Shown: piece by piece, positions 24,801 through 32,803 of the stretch
Layout of the letters: each line of letters starts with the position of its first letter
Numbering within the stretch: the stretch's first letter is position 1
From: Conchocele bisecta
Taxonomy: Eukaryota; Mollusca; Bivalvia; Lucinida; Thyasiridae
NCBI GenBank assembly: GCA_029237695.1
Contig: CM055266.1
Span: forward strand, 108,579,370 to 108,643,369
DNA length: 64,000 bases
Reading direction: 5' to 3'
Notes under the pieces: model-generated
The model's input: the letters and a program-made list of their open reading frames with translations, nothing else
The model's database searches: none
Told to the model about the DNA's origin: nothing
Made by a program: the position numbers and the translations under genes

Positions 24801-25688
24801 CAGCCTCCTCATCACCGTCCCAGTCGGCATCCTCCGCCTCGCTAGCACCGCCATCATCCATCCCTTCCTCCCCTCCACCGCCCCCTGCTACAGCGGTCGG
24901 ATACTCCCCCATGGGATCATCCCCAGTCTCACCATAGTTAGTATCAGCTGGATATTCACCATCATCAAACTCATCACCGGGGACATAATCATCCACTTCC
25001 GGACTATATACATCGCCTTCAACATCAGCAGGATAGCCGTCAACACCCGGAGAATATTCGCCATCTTCACCGGTCGGGAATGTGCCGGCCTGTGAATATT
25101 CACCATCTTCACTCGTCGGAAATCTGCCAGCCTCGGAATATTCGCCACCACCCTCCGTAGGGAATTTGCTCGCTCCCATATATTCACCACCCTCTCCCAC
25201 TGCAGGGAATCTACTGGCTTCTGAATATTCACCATCTAAAGGAAGTGCACCGGTTTCTGTATATTCTCCTTCACCCTCGGCCGAATATTCATCAACTTCC
25301 GGGGAATATTCTGCGGCCTGAGATGGATAGTCACCACCGGTGATATTATAATTAGCGTTTCCTGTATTAAACTGTTTGCTTGTGTGATGAAAAGCATTAT
25401 TCTTCACTGCATTTACATGTGTGTTGTCAGATTGACTGTGATTTGCTACAGAATCATATCCATCATAGGAATACTGTTCATAGCCGATATTTGAAGGACT
25501 ATAATTTTCCCCATCAGAATACTCCTCAGAATCTGCAACCATACTCTGTACATCTGTTGCACCATCCATGGTTCCAGTTGTAGCATGAGCGCCTCCACCA
25601 ACTACATTTCTTTCATACGGGTACGGATAAGGATTTGCTGAATTAACTTGATTTGTAAATTTATCATGATATGATCCGGAAGCCATAC
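9728..25688 (-). CDS. RAD54L2: RAD54L2/ARIP4-like SNF2-family helicase, N-terminal part (8 coding exons, 3' end off window)
   Basis: Nuclear SNF2-family ATPase of the ARIP4/ATRX branch; the vertebrate protein is a DNA-dependent ATPase that acts as a steroid-receptor cofactor and in DNA-protein adduct handling. Eight exons on the minus strand join through GT-AG introns with matching phase and give about 781 codons. In order: acidic Tyr-rich repeats (residues ~110-280), Asp/Glu run (~285-325), Lys/Arg-rich nuclear signal (~375-415), RRNIRKILSENKL block as in ARIP4/ATRX (~416-428), acidic run (~540-565), the KPHQ-IGGLRFLYDN junction, Walker A HSMGLGKT (lysine ~648), motif Ia VPINTLANW, and GGVLLMGYEMYRLL. 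These match ARIP4 far better than ATRX or RAD54L. Motif II (DEGH) and the C-terminal helicase half are absent, so the gene must continue past position 1. A 5' non-coding exon is implied by the acceptor at 25689-25690. Family assignment is recognition from memory, not a search. Confidence 0.9.
9915..10125. mobile_element. Palindromic MITE (copy 1; copy 2 at 53815)
   Basis: A hairpin of ~65 base arms (9986-10120) containing GAAACGGGATGTGCTCGGC on both arms. The sequence and its left flank recur at 53815-54025, so it is a dispersed element. Confidence 0.8.
10135..10373. mobile_element. MITE with TATGAGAC inverted ends
   Basis: Ends are inverted repeats starting TATATGAGACACG and containing GATTTTGTACCTTCGGACAT. 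Relatives at 16500-16600, 51340-51435, 53092-53285 and 60826-61086. Confidence 0.75.
10376..10790. mobile_element. Long-inverted-repeat MITE (CATGATCACGTGGTTAC ends)
   Basis: Inverted ends GTGCATGATCACGTGGTTAC and an inner inverted pair around GGAAATCGATTCTTCGCAAA. A deletion derivative with the same ends is at 59575-59748. Confidence 0.8.
11031..11350. mobile_element. MITE with GCTCCAGATAAG inverted ends
   Basis: Ends GGCTCCAGATAAGGAATTAG and CTTTATCTGGAGCTCTG, ~320 bases. Related copies at 19030-19415, 23491-23818, 25780-26140 and a split copy at 44702-47025. Confidence 0.75.
11351..11868. other. Intronic sequence with a dispersed repeat fragment
   Basis: 11640-11800 is the inverse of 14050-14190 (ACTGTCTGTTTCACGAAA and a shared ACAATGCAAAAACA). 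Nothing else recognised. Confidence 0.5.
11869..13755 (+). mobile_element. Helitron-like element with ~430 bp tandem core
   Basis: Starts ACAAGAGGGCCATGATGGCC and TCGCTCACCTGA; core of about three and a half ~430 base units (ATGGCGGCCATCTTGGATTA, GGTTCATGAGAAGAAGATTT); ends with a GAC trinucleotide run and the hairpin GCTCACATGAGCTTCGCTCA followed by GGTGAGCTAA. The 5' GCTCACCTGA and 3' TCAGGTGAGC are exact inverse partners, as in Helentron subterminal repeats. Confidence 0.65.
13756..14280. repeat. Dispersed repeat with TTTCCCCATGTTAAATCC inverted ends
   Basis: 13850-14080 is bounded by AAATTTCCCCATGTTAAATC and its inverse at 14062-14080. The outer parts recur at 11.7 kb and 47.05-47.2 kb. 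No coding signal. Confidence 0.5.
14281..14706 (-). mobile_element. SINE split by a MITE insertion
   Basis: SINE tail and body at 14281-14433 and the tRNA-like head at 14676-14706 flank a MITE. Removing the MITE restores the usual GAAGTCA...TTCTAACTCCTAGG order seen in other copies, so the MITE is younger than this SINE. Confidence 0.75.
14434..14675. mobile_element. MITE with GGCCGTTTCACTAAACTT ends (copy 1)
   Basis: Inverted ends GGGGCCAGTTTCACTAAACT and AGTGAAACGGCCCCC, with an inner palindrome around GCATATGCTGCATATGCAGC. Nested in the SINE above. Four more copies at 15.8, 48.8, 50.9 and 55.2 kb. Confidence 0.85.
14815..15157 (-). CDS. RAD54L2: RAD54L2 coding exon 7: SNF2 ATPase motifs I and Ia
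   Basis: Acceptor TTTTACCCAG, donor GTAAGT. The exon encodes IGGLRFLYDNLVE, PGFGCILAHSMGLGKTIQ (Walker A) and KTVLCIVPINTLANWMAEFN (motif Ia), the start of the SNF2 helicase domain. This is the strongest homology in the gene and decides ARIP4 over other SNF2 proteins. Fragments of its 5' end recur in the upstream intron at ~15.69 and ~16.62 kb. Confidence 0.95.
15686..15745 (-). pseudogene. Partial duplicate of RAD54L2 exon 7 start
   Basis: Minus-strand GTACCCAG acceptor followed by codons IGGLRFLYDNVVES, nearly identical to the true exon start at 15157, then divergence; the Walker A part is missing. It cannot encode a functional exon and is read as an intronic exon-fragment duplication. A cryptic splice target is possible. 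Confidence 0.8.
15781..16010. mobile_element. MITE with GGCCGTTTCACTAAACTT ends (copy 2)
   Basis: GGGGGCCGTTTCACTAAACT at the left and AGTTTAGTGAAACGGGCCC at the right, with the inner ATTTATTGAGCATAGGCTGC palindrome. Confidence 0.9.
16129..16227 (-). mobile_element. Truncated SINE
   Basis: Tail and body of the SINE family (AATGGGTTTAACGTCCCAGC, AGACCAGTGGGATGGAAATA); the tRNA-like head is missing where the next MITE begins. Confidence 0.7.
16242..16480. mobile_element. MITE with GTGGCTGTGACTGGAGAAAT ends
   Basis: ~240 base element with diverged inverted ends (GCCATGACTGGAGAAATGGG on the left, a diverged inverse on the right). Contains the family landmarks GAAGCATGACGGGCGTTTCG and GGCTGATCTGGATCAACACT. 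Confidence 0.75.
16617..16673 (-). pseudogene. Second partial duplicate of RAD54L2 exon 7 start
   Basis: Minus-strand GTACCCAG followed by ATCAGAGGTTCCTGTACAAC, a more diverged copy of the exon 7 5' end. It shares its upstream flank with the 15.69 kb copy (GGGTACNTGGCAG), so the two duplicates arose from each other. Confidence 0.65.
16672..16750 (-). mobile_element. Truncated SINE abutting RAD54L2 exon 6
   Basis: AATGGGTTTAACGTCCCAGC and GTTTCAAGTCTCAT identify the SINE tail. It stops about 20 bases from the exon 6 donor. Confidence 0.65.
16768..17030 (-). CDS. RAD54L2: RAD54L2 coding exon 6: SIM-like motif, acidic run, ARIP4 signature
   Basis: Acceptor ACTTTTGTAG, donor GTAAGG. Encodes ASVIDISSGDDD, which resembles a SUMO-interaction motif (hydrophobic core followed by serines and acids), then a run of about 20 Asp/Glu. 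It ends with SHINDMYNVRDDKGRVLVNV and LVARCIKPHQ, matching the ARIP4 segment immediately before IGGLRFLYDN. A SINE relic ends about 20 bases beyond the donor. Confidence 0.9.
17540..17760. mobile_element. MITE with GATATCAAGTTTATCAG ends
   Basis: Nested inverted repeats of GATATCAAGTTTATCAGGCT. Related to 50350-50510 and 52240-52290; the wider flank (CTGACGTCATT, CGGTAACG, TCAATGCCTGATAC types) is also shared with 50.5-50.8 kb in inverse order. Confidence 0.65.
17765..18012. mobile_element. MITE with GTGGCTGTGACTGGAGAAAT ends (well preserved)
   Basis: Left end AACTGGAGAAATGGGGCTTA and right end inverse CCTCATTTCTCCAGTCACAG; CATCCGCACAGTCTGATCAG and GCTACACTGGTCACAAAT inside. ~248 bases. Confidence 0.85.
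18045..18161 (-). CDS. RAD54L2: RAD54L2 coding exon 5
   Basis: Acceptor CATTTGTAG, donor GTATGT. Encodes an acidic and lysine-rich linker (AEDDAEEQTKKEKSLSQTLA, then IKKEPLV). It contains IKKEP, a good match to the sumoylation consensus psi-K-x-E. It enters and leaves in the same phase (one base carried over), so it could be skipped without a frameshift. Confidence 0.75.
18276..18411 (-). mobile_element. SINE truncated by a TA-flanked MITE
   Basis: SINE tail, body and part of the B box (GGGTTTGAACCCACAGCC), cut exactly where the next MITE starts. Confidence 0.7.
18412..18711. mobile_element. TA-flanked MITE with GCCTATTTCA ends (copy 1)
   Basis: Inverted ends GCCTATTTCACCAACATTGC and GCAATGTTGATGAAATAGGC with TA on both sides (mariner-type target). 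The inner palindrome is centred on CACAGCCAAAATGGCTGTG. ~300 bases. Confidence 0.85.
19030..19415. mobile_element. MITE with GCTCCAGATAAG ends and an inner hairpin
   Basis: Left AGTGCTCCAGATAAGGAATT, right CAGCTTATCTGGAGATCTG. The inner hairpin TATTTCATTAGAATTGTCTC (19201-19260) is near-perfect. Confidence 0.8.
19560..20225. repeat. Two hairpin-repeat fragments flanking RAD54L2 exon 4
   Basis: Both sides of exon 4 carry parts of a family with ATCCAGATGAGCCG and GCCGTCTCATCAGGATCTGC arms; other copies at 51.62-51.84 and 61.24-61.57 kb. Confidence 0.65.
19844..19931 (-). CDS. RAD54L2: RAD54L2 coding exon 4
   Basis: Acceptor CTACCTACAG; donor GTCGGT is weak but is the only choice that keeps phase with the next exon. 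Encodes DQQMFAKPTIIPEKEIKKEK and a short Lys/Leu-rich tail. Little fold information; assigned from phase and position between recognised exons. Confidence 0.7.
20455..22045 (+). repeat. ~96 bp satellite grown from a MITE end
   Basis: About 15 units of ATATGTGGCTGTCACTGGAG through CAGACTGTGCTGATGTACTG and a TTACAGTACATATATATG linker. The unit is the left end of the GTGGCTGTGACTGGAGAAAT MITE. The array ends at ~21890 in the rest of that MITE (ATCATTATCAGGCTACATGC, GGCTACACTGGTCACAAAT), so one copy was expanded in place. Confidence 0.9.
22074..22176 (-). CDS. RAD54L2: RAD54L2 coding exon 3: charged helix
   Basis: Acceptor TTTCTGTACAG, donor GTAGGC. Encodes KILSENKLEQETLDAQAAEL and continues as a Glu/Arg/Lys-rich helix ending KKTLQ. 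It aligns with the vertebrate ARIP4 segment after RRNIRK. Phase fits both neighbours. Confidence 0.85.
22228..22412 (-). mobile_element. Full-length tRNA-derived SINE, minus orientation
   Basis: Minus strand: tRNA-like head with TGGCGAGAGGTTAGAGCACT (A box) and GTGGGTTCAAACCTCGCC (B box), then a body with GGATGAGACTTGAAACTGAG and the tail GCTGTTGCTGGGATGTTAAA. Best copy of the family, 185 bases, 50 bases from RAD54L2 exon 3. Confidence 0.85.
22906..23112. mobile_element. MITE with GTGGCTGTGACTGGAGAAAT ends, left end cut
   Basis: Begins inside the left end (TTTTTGCGACCAGTGTACAT) and ends CATTCCTCCAGTCACAACCA. Lies 54 bases from RAD54L2 exon 2. Confidence 0.75.
23166..23454 (-). CDS. RAD54L2: RAD54L2 coding exon 2: acidic stretch and basic nuclear-localisation block
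   Basis: Acceptor TTTGTTAG, donor GTTAGT. Encodes an acidic start, then clusters such as KKKRKRRKK and KKPRKRRKKREK that look like nuclear localisation signals. It ends in NARRNIR, which joins in phase to KILSENKL of the next exon; the joined RRNIRK motif is the ARIP4/ATRX signature just before a charged helix. Confidence 0.85.
23491..23818. mobile_element. MITE with GCTCCAGATAAGGTGCGT ends
   Basis: Left AGAGCTCCAGATAAGGTGCG, right AAAACTTATCTGAAGCTCTGG. A sister copy is at 25780-26140. Confidence 0.75.
24147..24290 (+). repeat. 5' fragment of a family B element
   Basis: GCGCATGTGTATCCCCCTCC followed by GAGTTGTCATTATTGCAAGC and a family B unit; matches 1060-1230. Nothing is recognised in the remaining intron up to 24710. 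Confidence 0.65.
24711..25688 (-). CDS. RAD54L2: RAD54L2 first coding exon: acidic tyrosine-rich repeat N-terminus
   Basis: Start ATG at 25686-25684, two bases inside a TTTTCCAG acceptor, so the 5' UTR continues in an unseen upstream exon. The exon encodes ~325 residues and ends at a GTATGT donor, leaving one base (G) that completes an Asp codon with the next exon. Residues ~135-280 carry about ten irregular repeats around a Glu-Tyr-Ser core followed by a Phe/Tyr-Pro motif and a Gly-Glu-Gly spacer (for example GEYSEAGRFPTSEDGEYS). The last 40 residues are nearly all Asp/Glu. I know of no such repeat in vertebrate ARIP4, so it is probably a lineage-specific disordered tail. Confidence 0.85.
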
Positions 25689-25779
25689 CTGGAAAATAAT
25701 TAAGTACATAATATTATATATTAAGTGAGTGTTGCCCCATAGGGAACCAACCAAATGTATCCATACAAATTGTACATTT

Positions 25780-26140
25780 TCAGAGCTGCAGATAAGGTGC
25801 ATATTTTACACACTTATTTTAGCAGAATATGCAATGATTATCAAAAGTGGGAGTACAAAATACTCACAGCAATGTGAAAATATGAATTGATTTTCAAATC
25901 GAGTAGTGAAAATACTGTAATACCGTAAGTTAAAAATTTACTTAATTGAGCTGCAAAAAGCAAACATTGTTTGCTTTTTGCAGCTCAAATAAGTGCATTT
26001 TTATTGTTTTATCATTTATTCCCTATTTAATAAAGAAGAAAATCATTACGGTAATACATTTGTTAAAGTAAAATAAGCATTGAATTTTAAATCTGGGGGT
26101 ATAATACGCTTTTGACACAAAATTTATCTGAAGCTCTGCA
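25780..26140. mobile_element. MITE with GCTGCAGATAAGGTGC ends
   Basis: Left AGAGCTGCAGATAAGGTGCA, right AAATTTATCTGAAGCTCTGC. It sits about 90 bases upstream of the RAD54L2 first coding exon, where the 5' UTR intron must run. Confidence 0.75.
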
Positions 26141-26415
26141 TTTTGGGTTAGAATGAACTAAATTGTACAACTATTACTGCTGCTGTAATTTTGTTATTCA
26201 TTCACAGTACATGTAGAATCCTCAGAGCATTGCAATTTTCCGGTATTTTCGAGTAAATGACATGTCAATTTATGGGTTCCAATTGGCTCTCCAGACTTGA
26301 ATAAGCGAAGAACAATATGCCGGTGAACAGAACGAACGTAGCCGGTAAACCAAACATTCAGGGATTCCGCTTGGAAAAAAGAGAAAAAAAAAAAAAAGGG
26401 AATAACCAATGGGAT

Positions 26416-29117
26416 AACAAGAGCTGTAGGAGAACAGCATAGCTCGACTACGAGGGTTGTCGATGTACACATAGCTTGACAAAGAAGGTGGCTGCGGCCT
26501 GCATAAAAACCTTAACCAAGGTTGACTAAAAACATTAACCAAGGGATTATTGATGTACATCACTAGGAGATAAAGTTTTCCAAGTATGGTTGCTGTAGGC
26601 CCAGGAGTATTCCATATACAAGCTTGACTAAAAACCGTAACCAAGGGGAGATAACTAAGTAATCCAAGGATAAAAGTAGGTCAATGTCAAATATAGGTCA
26701 GGGATTATTGATGTACATCATTAGGAGATGAAGTTGTCCAAGTATGGTTGATGTAGGCCCAGAAGTATTCCATATACAAGCTTGACTATAAACATTAACC
26801 AAGTAATTGAAGGTTAAATGTAGGTGAAGGTAAAATAAAGGTCAGGGGTTATTGATGTACATCCCTATGAGAAAAAGTTATCCAAGTATGGTGTCTGTAT
26901 GCACAATAGTATTCCATCTACAAGCTTGACTAAAAACCTTAACAAAGGTTGAGTAACTAGATGGCCGCGGCCTGCATGTCGCGCCTTGTGGCGAGGCATG
27001 GACACTAAAAAACAAGATATAGTATAACGAAAAACTTTAACCAAAAAACTTAAGCAAAAACTTTAACCGGACACACGTACGTACGTGCATACGTACGTAC
27101 GACAAAGTGCCGACTATATCGCGCTTTCCGCAAGTGGGCGCGAAAAAAACTTTAACCAAAAACTTCAAAGTAATTTGACCTTGACATTGGGCACAGGGGC
27201 CGCACGGGAGGGGGGTAGAATGAAAATATAGATGATGATAAACACCCATGTGAAGTTTCAAGGTAATGGGCAAAGCAGTTGCAGAGATATAGTATAACGA
27301 AGAACTTTAACCAAATAACTTAACCAAAAAATTTAACCAAAAAATTTAACCAAAAACTTTAACCAAAGAACTTAACCAAAAAACTTAACCAAAAAACTTA
27401 AGCAAAAACTTTAACCAAAAAACTTAACCAAAAAACTTAACCAAAAAACTTAACCAAAAACTTTGGACACACGTACGTACGTTCGTACGTACGTGAACAT
27501 ATGTACGTACGTACGTACATACGCCAAAGTGCCGACTATATCGCGCTTTCCGCAAGCGGGCGCGACAAAAACCTTAACCAAGGGGAATTAAGTAAGTAAT
27601 TTAAGGTTAAATGTAGGTCAAGGTCAAATATAGGTCAGGGGTTGTTGATGTACATCACTAGGAGATGAAGTTGTCCAAGTATGGTTGGTGTAGGGCCATG
27701 AGTATTCCATCTACAAGCTTGACTAAAAACCTTAACCGAAGAGAATTAAGTAAGTAATTCAAGAGGAAATGTAGGTCAAGGTCAAATATAGATCAGGGGT
27801 TATTGATGTACATCACTATGACAAAAGGTTGTGCAAGTATGGTGTCTGTATGCACAATAGTATTCCATGTACAAGCTTGAGTAAAAAGCTTAACCAAGGT
27901 CGAGTAAAAACCTTAACCAAGGGGAATTAACTAAGTAATTCAAGGTTAAAGGTAGGTCAAGGTCAAATATAGGTCAGGGGTTGTTGATGTACATCACTAG
28001 GATATGAACTTGTCCAAGTATGGTTGGTGTAGGGCCAGGAGTATTCCATATACAAGCTTAACTAAAAACCTTAACCAAGGGGAAATAACTAAATAATTCA
28101 AGGTTAAAAGTAGGTCAATGTCAAATATAGGTCAGGGATTATTGATGTACATCACTAGGAGATGAAGTTGTCCAAGTATGGTTGGTGTAGGGCCATGAGT
28201 ATTCCATCTACAAGCTTGACTAAAAACCTTAACCAAAGAGAATTAAGTAAGTAATTCAAGAGGAAATGTAGGTCAAGGTCAAATATAGATCAGGGGTTAT
28301 TGATGTACATCACTATGACAAAAGGTTGTGCAAGTATGGTTGGTGTAGGGCCAGGAGTATTCCATCTACAAGCTTGACTAAAAACGTTAACCAAGGGGAA
28401 TTAAGTAAGTAATTCAAGAGGAAATGTAGGTCAAGGTCAAATATAGATCAGGGGTTGTTGATGTACATCACTAGGAGATGAAGTTGTCCAAGTATGGTGG
28501 GTGTAGGGCCAGTAGTATTCCATATAGAAGGTTGACTAAAAACCTTAACCAAAATGAATTAAGTAAGTAATTGAAGAGGAAATGTAGGTGAAGGTCAAAT
28601 ATAGATCTGGGGTTATTGATGTACATCCCTATGAGAAAAGGTTGTCGAAGTATGGTGTCTGGATGCACAATAGTATTCAATGTATAAGCTTGAAAAAAAA
28701 CCTTAACCAAGGGGAATTAAGTAAGTAATTCAAGAGGAAATGTAGGTCAAGGTCAAATATAGATCAGGGGTTATTGATGTGCATTATTAGGAGATGAAGT
28801 TGTCCAAGTATGGTGGGTGTAGGGCCAGTAGTATTGCATATACAAGCTTGACTAAAAACCTTAACAAAGGTTGACTAAAAACCTTAACCAAGGGGAATTA
28901 ACCAAGTAATTCAAGAGGAAATGTAGGTCAAGGTCAAATATAGATCAGGGGTTATTGATGTACATCACTAGGAGATGAAGTTGTGCAAGTATGGTGGGTG
29001 TAGGGCCAGTAGTATTCCATATACAAGCTTGACTAAAAACCTTAATCAAGGCGTGACGGTGACGCCGACGCGGACGTGACAACATAAGCTCTACTTATTC
29101 TTCGAATAGTCGAGCTA
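26416..29117 (+). mobile_element. Large Helitron-like element with tandem core (second copy of the 6.55 kb type)
   Basis: Starts ACAAGAGCTGTAGGAGAACA and TAGCTCGACTA; ends AAGCTCTACTTATTCTTCGA and TAGTCGAGCTAAAA. The 5' TAGCTCGACTA and 3' TAGTCGAGCTA are perfect inverse partners. The core has ~12 units with GTTATTGATGTACATCACTA. Inside it, 27000-27560 is a foreign block: a 14 base AAAAAACTTAACC minisatellite between two copies of an ACGTACGTACG run plus GTGCCGACTATATCGCGCTT. Confidence 0.65.
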
Positions 29118-29230
29118 AAAATAAACAATTGGTGATAAAAAATTACAATTTTTGAAAATTGTAATCTTTTATCATCAATTGTTTATTTTTATCGCCAATT
29201 GCGAAAGTGGCGATCGCCAGCGGAATCCCT
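29118..29230. mobile_element. Fragment of the CAGGGATTCCGCTGG MITE
   Basis: Hairpin ACAATTTTTGAAAATTGT, then ATCGCCAATTGCGAAAGTGG and CCAGCGGAATCCCTGA. The right end is kept; the left end is lost into the preceding element. Confidence 0.65.
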
Positions 29231-29494
29231 GAGTGTTCATTAGTGGTGTGCCGATGATTGACTATAGTCAAAAAATTATCAAATGTCAGTAAATGTGTGA
29301 CAATCGATTATGAAATTGCTTAATCTATTATGAAGAGTAAAATTGTCAAAGAGTTAAGTTGTGGGCAAAATTTTACTTGTTATCTGCTAATTGCGGACCG
29401 TTTCTCGTTAGTTTTCCTTTGCGAAACTGCTTCGAAAACAGCGTAACTGGCTGGGTTTGATAGCAGGTAGAGAGCCCTGGTATGAGCATTTTAA

Positions 29495-30080
29495 AAAAAA
29501 GAGTGCCGTAAGTCACAAAATACGCCCATCGAATATGGGCCAGACAGCGAAGATGCAGAAATGTGAAGCGGTCACCAAGACAAGAAACATTAATGAGAAT
29601 TTGAAACTCTATAGCATTATTTCTTCATCTCGTTGTGCTAAACATGTACATGTATACTAATTTAGGCAGAGATGTGTAAAGTAGAAATGATATAGAATTG
29701 TATAGAAAAATGTAGATCCTGATCTACATTTTATTAACCCTTTCATCCCTAAGTAGCTGGAATGGATTTTGATATGTTAACTTTGCAACCAATACAACCG
29801 TCACAAAATGGTTTTCAGACTAGTTCATGTATGAGGGGTATTTTTTATTCTAAAAAATATGAAAATGACTTTCAACAAGAGTGTCGTAAGTCACAAAATA
29901 CGCACGTCGAAGACGGGCCAGACAGCGAAGATGCAGAAATGTGAAGCTATCACCAAGGCCAGAAGCATTAATGAGAATTTGAAAATCTATAGCATTATTT
30001 CTTCCTCTTGTTGTGATAAACAGGTATACTAATTTAGGTAGAGATGTGTAAAGTAGAAATTACAAAATGTATATAGAATT
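29495..30080 (+). repeat. Two direct copies of a ~170 bp dispersed repeat
   Basis: GCCAGACAGCGAAGATGCAG and TAGCATTATTTCTTC occur at 29530-29635 and 29915-30010. Between them (29740-29880) lies a fragment of the hairpin family also found at 61.25 kb. 29231-29494 holds nothing recognised. Confidence 0.6.
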
Positions 30081-30089
30081 GGATACAAA

Positions 30090-30955
30090 AATATAGAAAA
30101 TATGGCTAAGGTAAAAAGGTGATATTTTTGTTAAAAAATATTTTTTTTGGCATAAAAACACCAAGAATTGTATAGAAAAATGTAGAAAAAATGGCTAAGT
30201 TAAAAAGGTGATATTTTTTCGGCATAAAAGCACCAAGGTGCACATCTTCAATATGTGTAGAAGACGTGTGTATAGTTTCAGGTCGATCGACTGAACGGTT
30301 TCAGAGGAGTTGTGTACACAAACTCTGTACCCTATATGGAATTGTATAGAAAAATGTAGGTAAAATGGCTAAGTTAAAAAGGTGATATTTTTGTTAAAAT
30401 ATATTTTTTCGGCATAAAAACACCAAGGTGCACATCTTCAATATGTGTAGAAGACATGTGTATAGTTTCAGATCGATCGACTGAACGGTTTCGGAGGAGT
30501 TGTGTACACAAACTCTGTACTCTATATAGAATTGCATAGAAAAATGTAGAAAAAATGGCTAAGTTAAAAAGGTGATATTTTTGTCAAAAAATATTTTTTC
30601 GGCATAGAAACACCAAGGTGCACATCTTCAATATGTGTAGAAGACGTGTGTATAGTTTTAGAACGATCGACTGAACGGTTTCGGAGGAGTTGTGTACACA
30701 AACTCTGTACCATATATAGAATTGCATAGAAAAAATGGCCAAGTTAAAAAATATTTGTTCAGCATAAAAACACCAAGGTACACACACATCTTCAATATGT
30801 GTAGAAGATGTGTGTATAGTTTCAGAACGATCGACTGAACGGTTTCGGAGGAGTTGTATACACGAACTATGCACTTTTTCTGTCCGCCGCCCGCCCGCCC
30901 CGCGGTAAAACATAATATGTACCGTTTTTTAAAAACGGTTGTATAAAAACTACAT
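30090..30955 (+). repeat. Family C tandem array (five units)
   Basis: ~165 base units with AAGGTGCACATCTTCAATAT and GGAGGAGTTGTGTACACAAA. It ends in GCCCGCCCGCCCC and an ACCGTTTTTTAAAAACGGTT hairpin, the same tail as 8430-8490. Confidence 0.85.
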
Positions 30956-31944
30956 AGCTATATGGTTCTCTTTCAGTTTGAAAAGCACATTCCGAGCCGG
31001 ACGGCGGACACGCACTTGTTTGTAAGGCGAATGACACATTTGTTAAGCTGGAAGAGGCCATGGAATTACGTGATTACATGTACCGATATCTTCTAGTCTG
31101 TTTTGATGAGTACTCTAATTAACAGGTGCTAGTCAAAACATAATCAGTCCAATACGGTATGATCGTATCTGTTCAAAACGTACTCAGTTCTGGGTAAAAC
31201 GTAACCCATCTGGTGGAAAAGTATGGTTTCGTACCCATTTAAAATTTGCCCGAGTCTCATACATAACGGATCATGCAACCAATTCCGGCCAAATGTGATG
31301 GGAATTTCCGAATGGCAGACAGTTCATCTGTAAAACAAATATTTTCCGTCCATGCTAGCACGGTGTCACTTGAGTGAGCTCGATGAACAGTCCTTCTGAG
31401 TTTGAGCAAATATCTGTATAGTTGATTCCAATTAATGAATTCTGGAAATGATGGTCAAAAAGTGAGTTTCGTCCAATTATGCCAGCATAATTTGAAACCA
31501 GAATCCAGTTCTGAGGTTATGAATTTTTTGACACTGAACTTACTAGTCTCGAGCTTGTCAGCATAATACTCCATCAACATTGCTTGAAAAGAGTTGTTTA
31601 GCCAGACACATCGTAGTCAGTTAACTACTACAGCATTGCTACCGATATTGCAAAGTTTTAATTAAAGTTGGTTTTACTGTTTATTATAGTGGTTTTCCTT
31701 TCACCAACATTGTTTTCCCCTCATTTACTATATAAAGTTTGGGAACCGATTTTGATTATAACAGATTATCGGTTACATGATCCCAACCGATGATCAATTA
31801 TGAAATCTCAACTGATCCCAATCACTAGTGTCCATTGTAAATACTCGTTCATAAATGACTGATTCTGGGAAAGGGGTATTTTCACGAATACATGATCCAC
31901 TCTGAAGAGGTGAAGCAAGTATTGGCAGAATCTTTACAACATGC
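30956..31944. other. Intergenic, no feature recognised
   Basis: AT-rich, no tandem structure, inverted repeat or conserved coding signal that I can see. A promoter or first exon of RAD54L2 could lie anywhere between 25.7 and 36 kb and would not be visible by eye. Confidence 0.4.
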
Positions 31945-32803
31945 TACAGTAATGATTCTAATAGATGCTGTAGTTCTGAGTACATAACTCTAATTACATT
32001 TCATTACATAAGAGTTATGACGGAGTAGTCTTTCCAAATGTGCGTTTGAAGCATTCTTTGTTTACTTTCTACTTCCTGGATTGTGACCAAAGACTTTTGC
32101 TAATACAAACTTTATTAGGTAAGTTTATCGTAATATTTTGGTGCCATATTGTAGATTTGTCTCTCAATAACAATATAGCGAAGTATGAACGTCAACACCC
32201 TGCAGATTCTTTTCTAAATTTAAGTGTAAATGCTATTACACACATTTTTACTGTGTAGCGTGGTGTAATGATATAGTGCAACATGTTGCCTATAAGTGCA
32301 AAACGTGCAGTATAGACGACCCTGCTCTAATGGATGCCCACCCCCATCATGTTGGAATGTTGGCCGAAATTTCATTCGAGATGAGCAAACATAAATATAG
32401 CTGTTATTGAACGTGGCCCGAAAATACTGGTAATCGCACCGATACGGGCCGAAAAGTCCACTGTCCGAATGTATGTAGGCGTAAACATTATCACTATCAA
32501 TGATTGACGTAGATTTCACATTATATTACCAGTATTTTAACCGTTTTACCGACTACAATAATGACCAAAAGTAAGCAGAAACCTCTTGTTCCGAAATGTC
32601 CATAAACTGACAGACAGTACAATCGGAATCAAGTGCCGTAGATGTTGAGAGTTTTATTGAGAGAATAGTCGTAAATGATATATTTTATCATTTTTTCCCT
32701 TCGCTCAATAACACTTTCCTCTATTAAATTCCCACCCAGGACTTAAGAGCCAGTGGTGATTCTAATAGACGCCTGGGCGTCTATTAGAATCATTACGGTA
32801 TTT
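31945..32803. mobile_element. Candidate DNA element with GTAATGATTCTAATAGA ends
   Basis: ACAGTAATGATTCTAATAGA at the left and its inverse at 32780-32803; the right end also forms a perfect hairpin GATTCTAATAGACGCCTGGG. No transposase. Boundaries are approximate. Confidence 0.45.

Noticed and set aside
27300..27470. TTAACC-rich repeat as an interstitial telomere
   Set aside because: The unit is a 14-mer (AAAAAACTTAACC), not TTAGGG/CCCTAA, and lies in a larger element.
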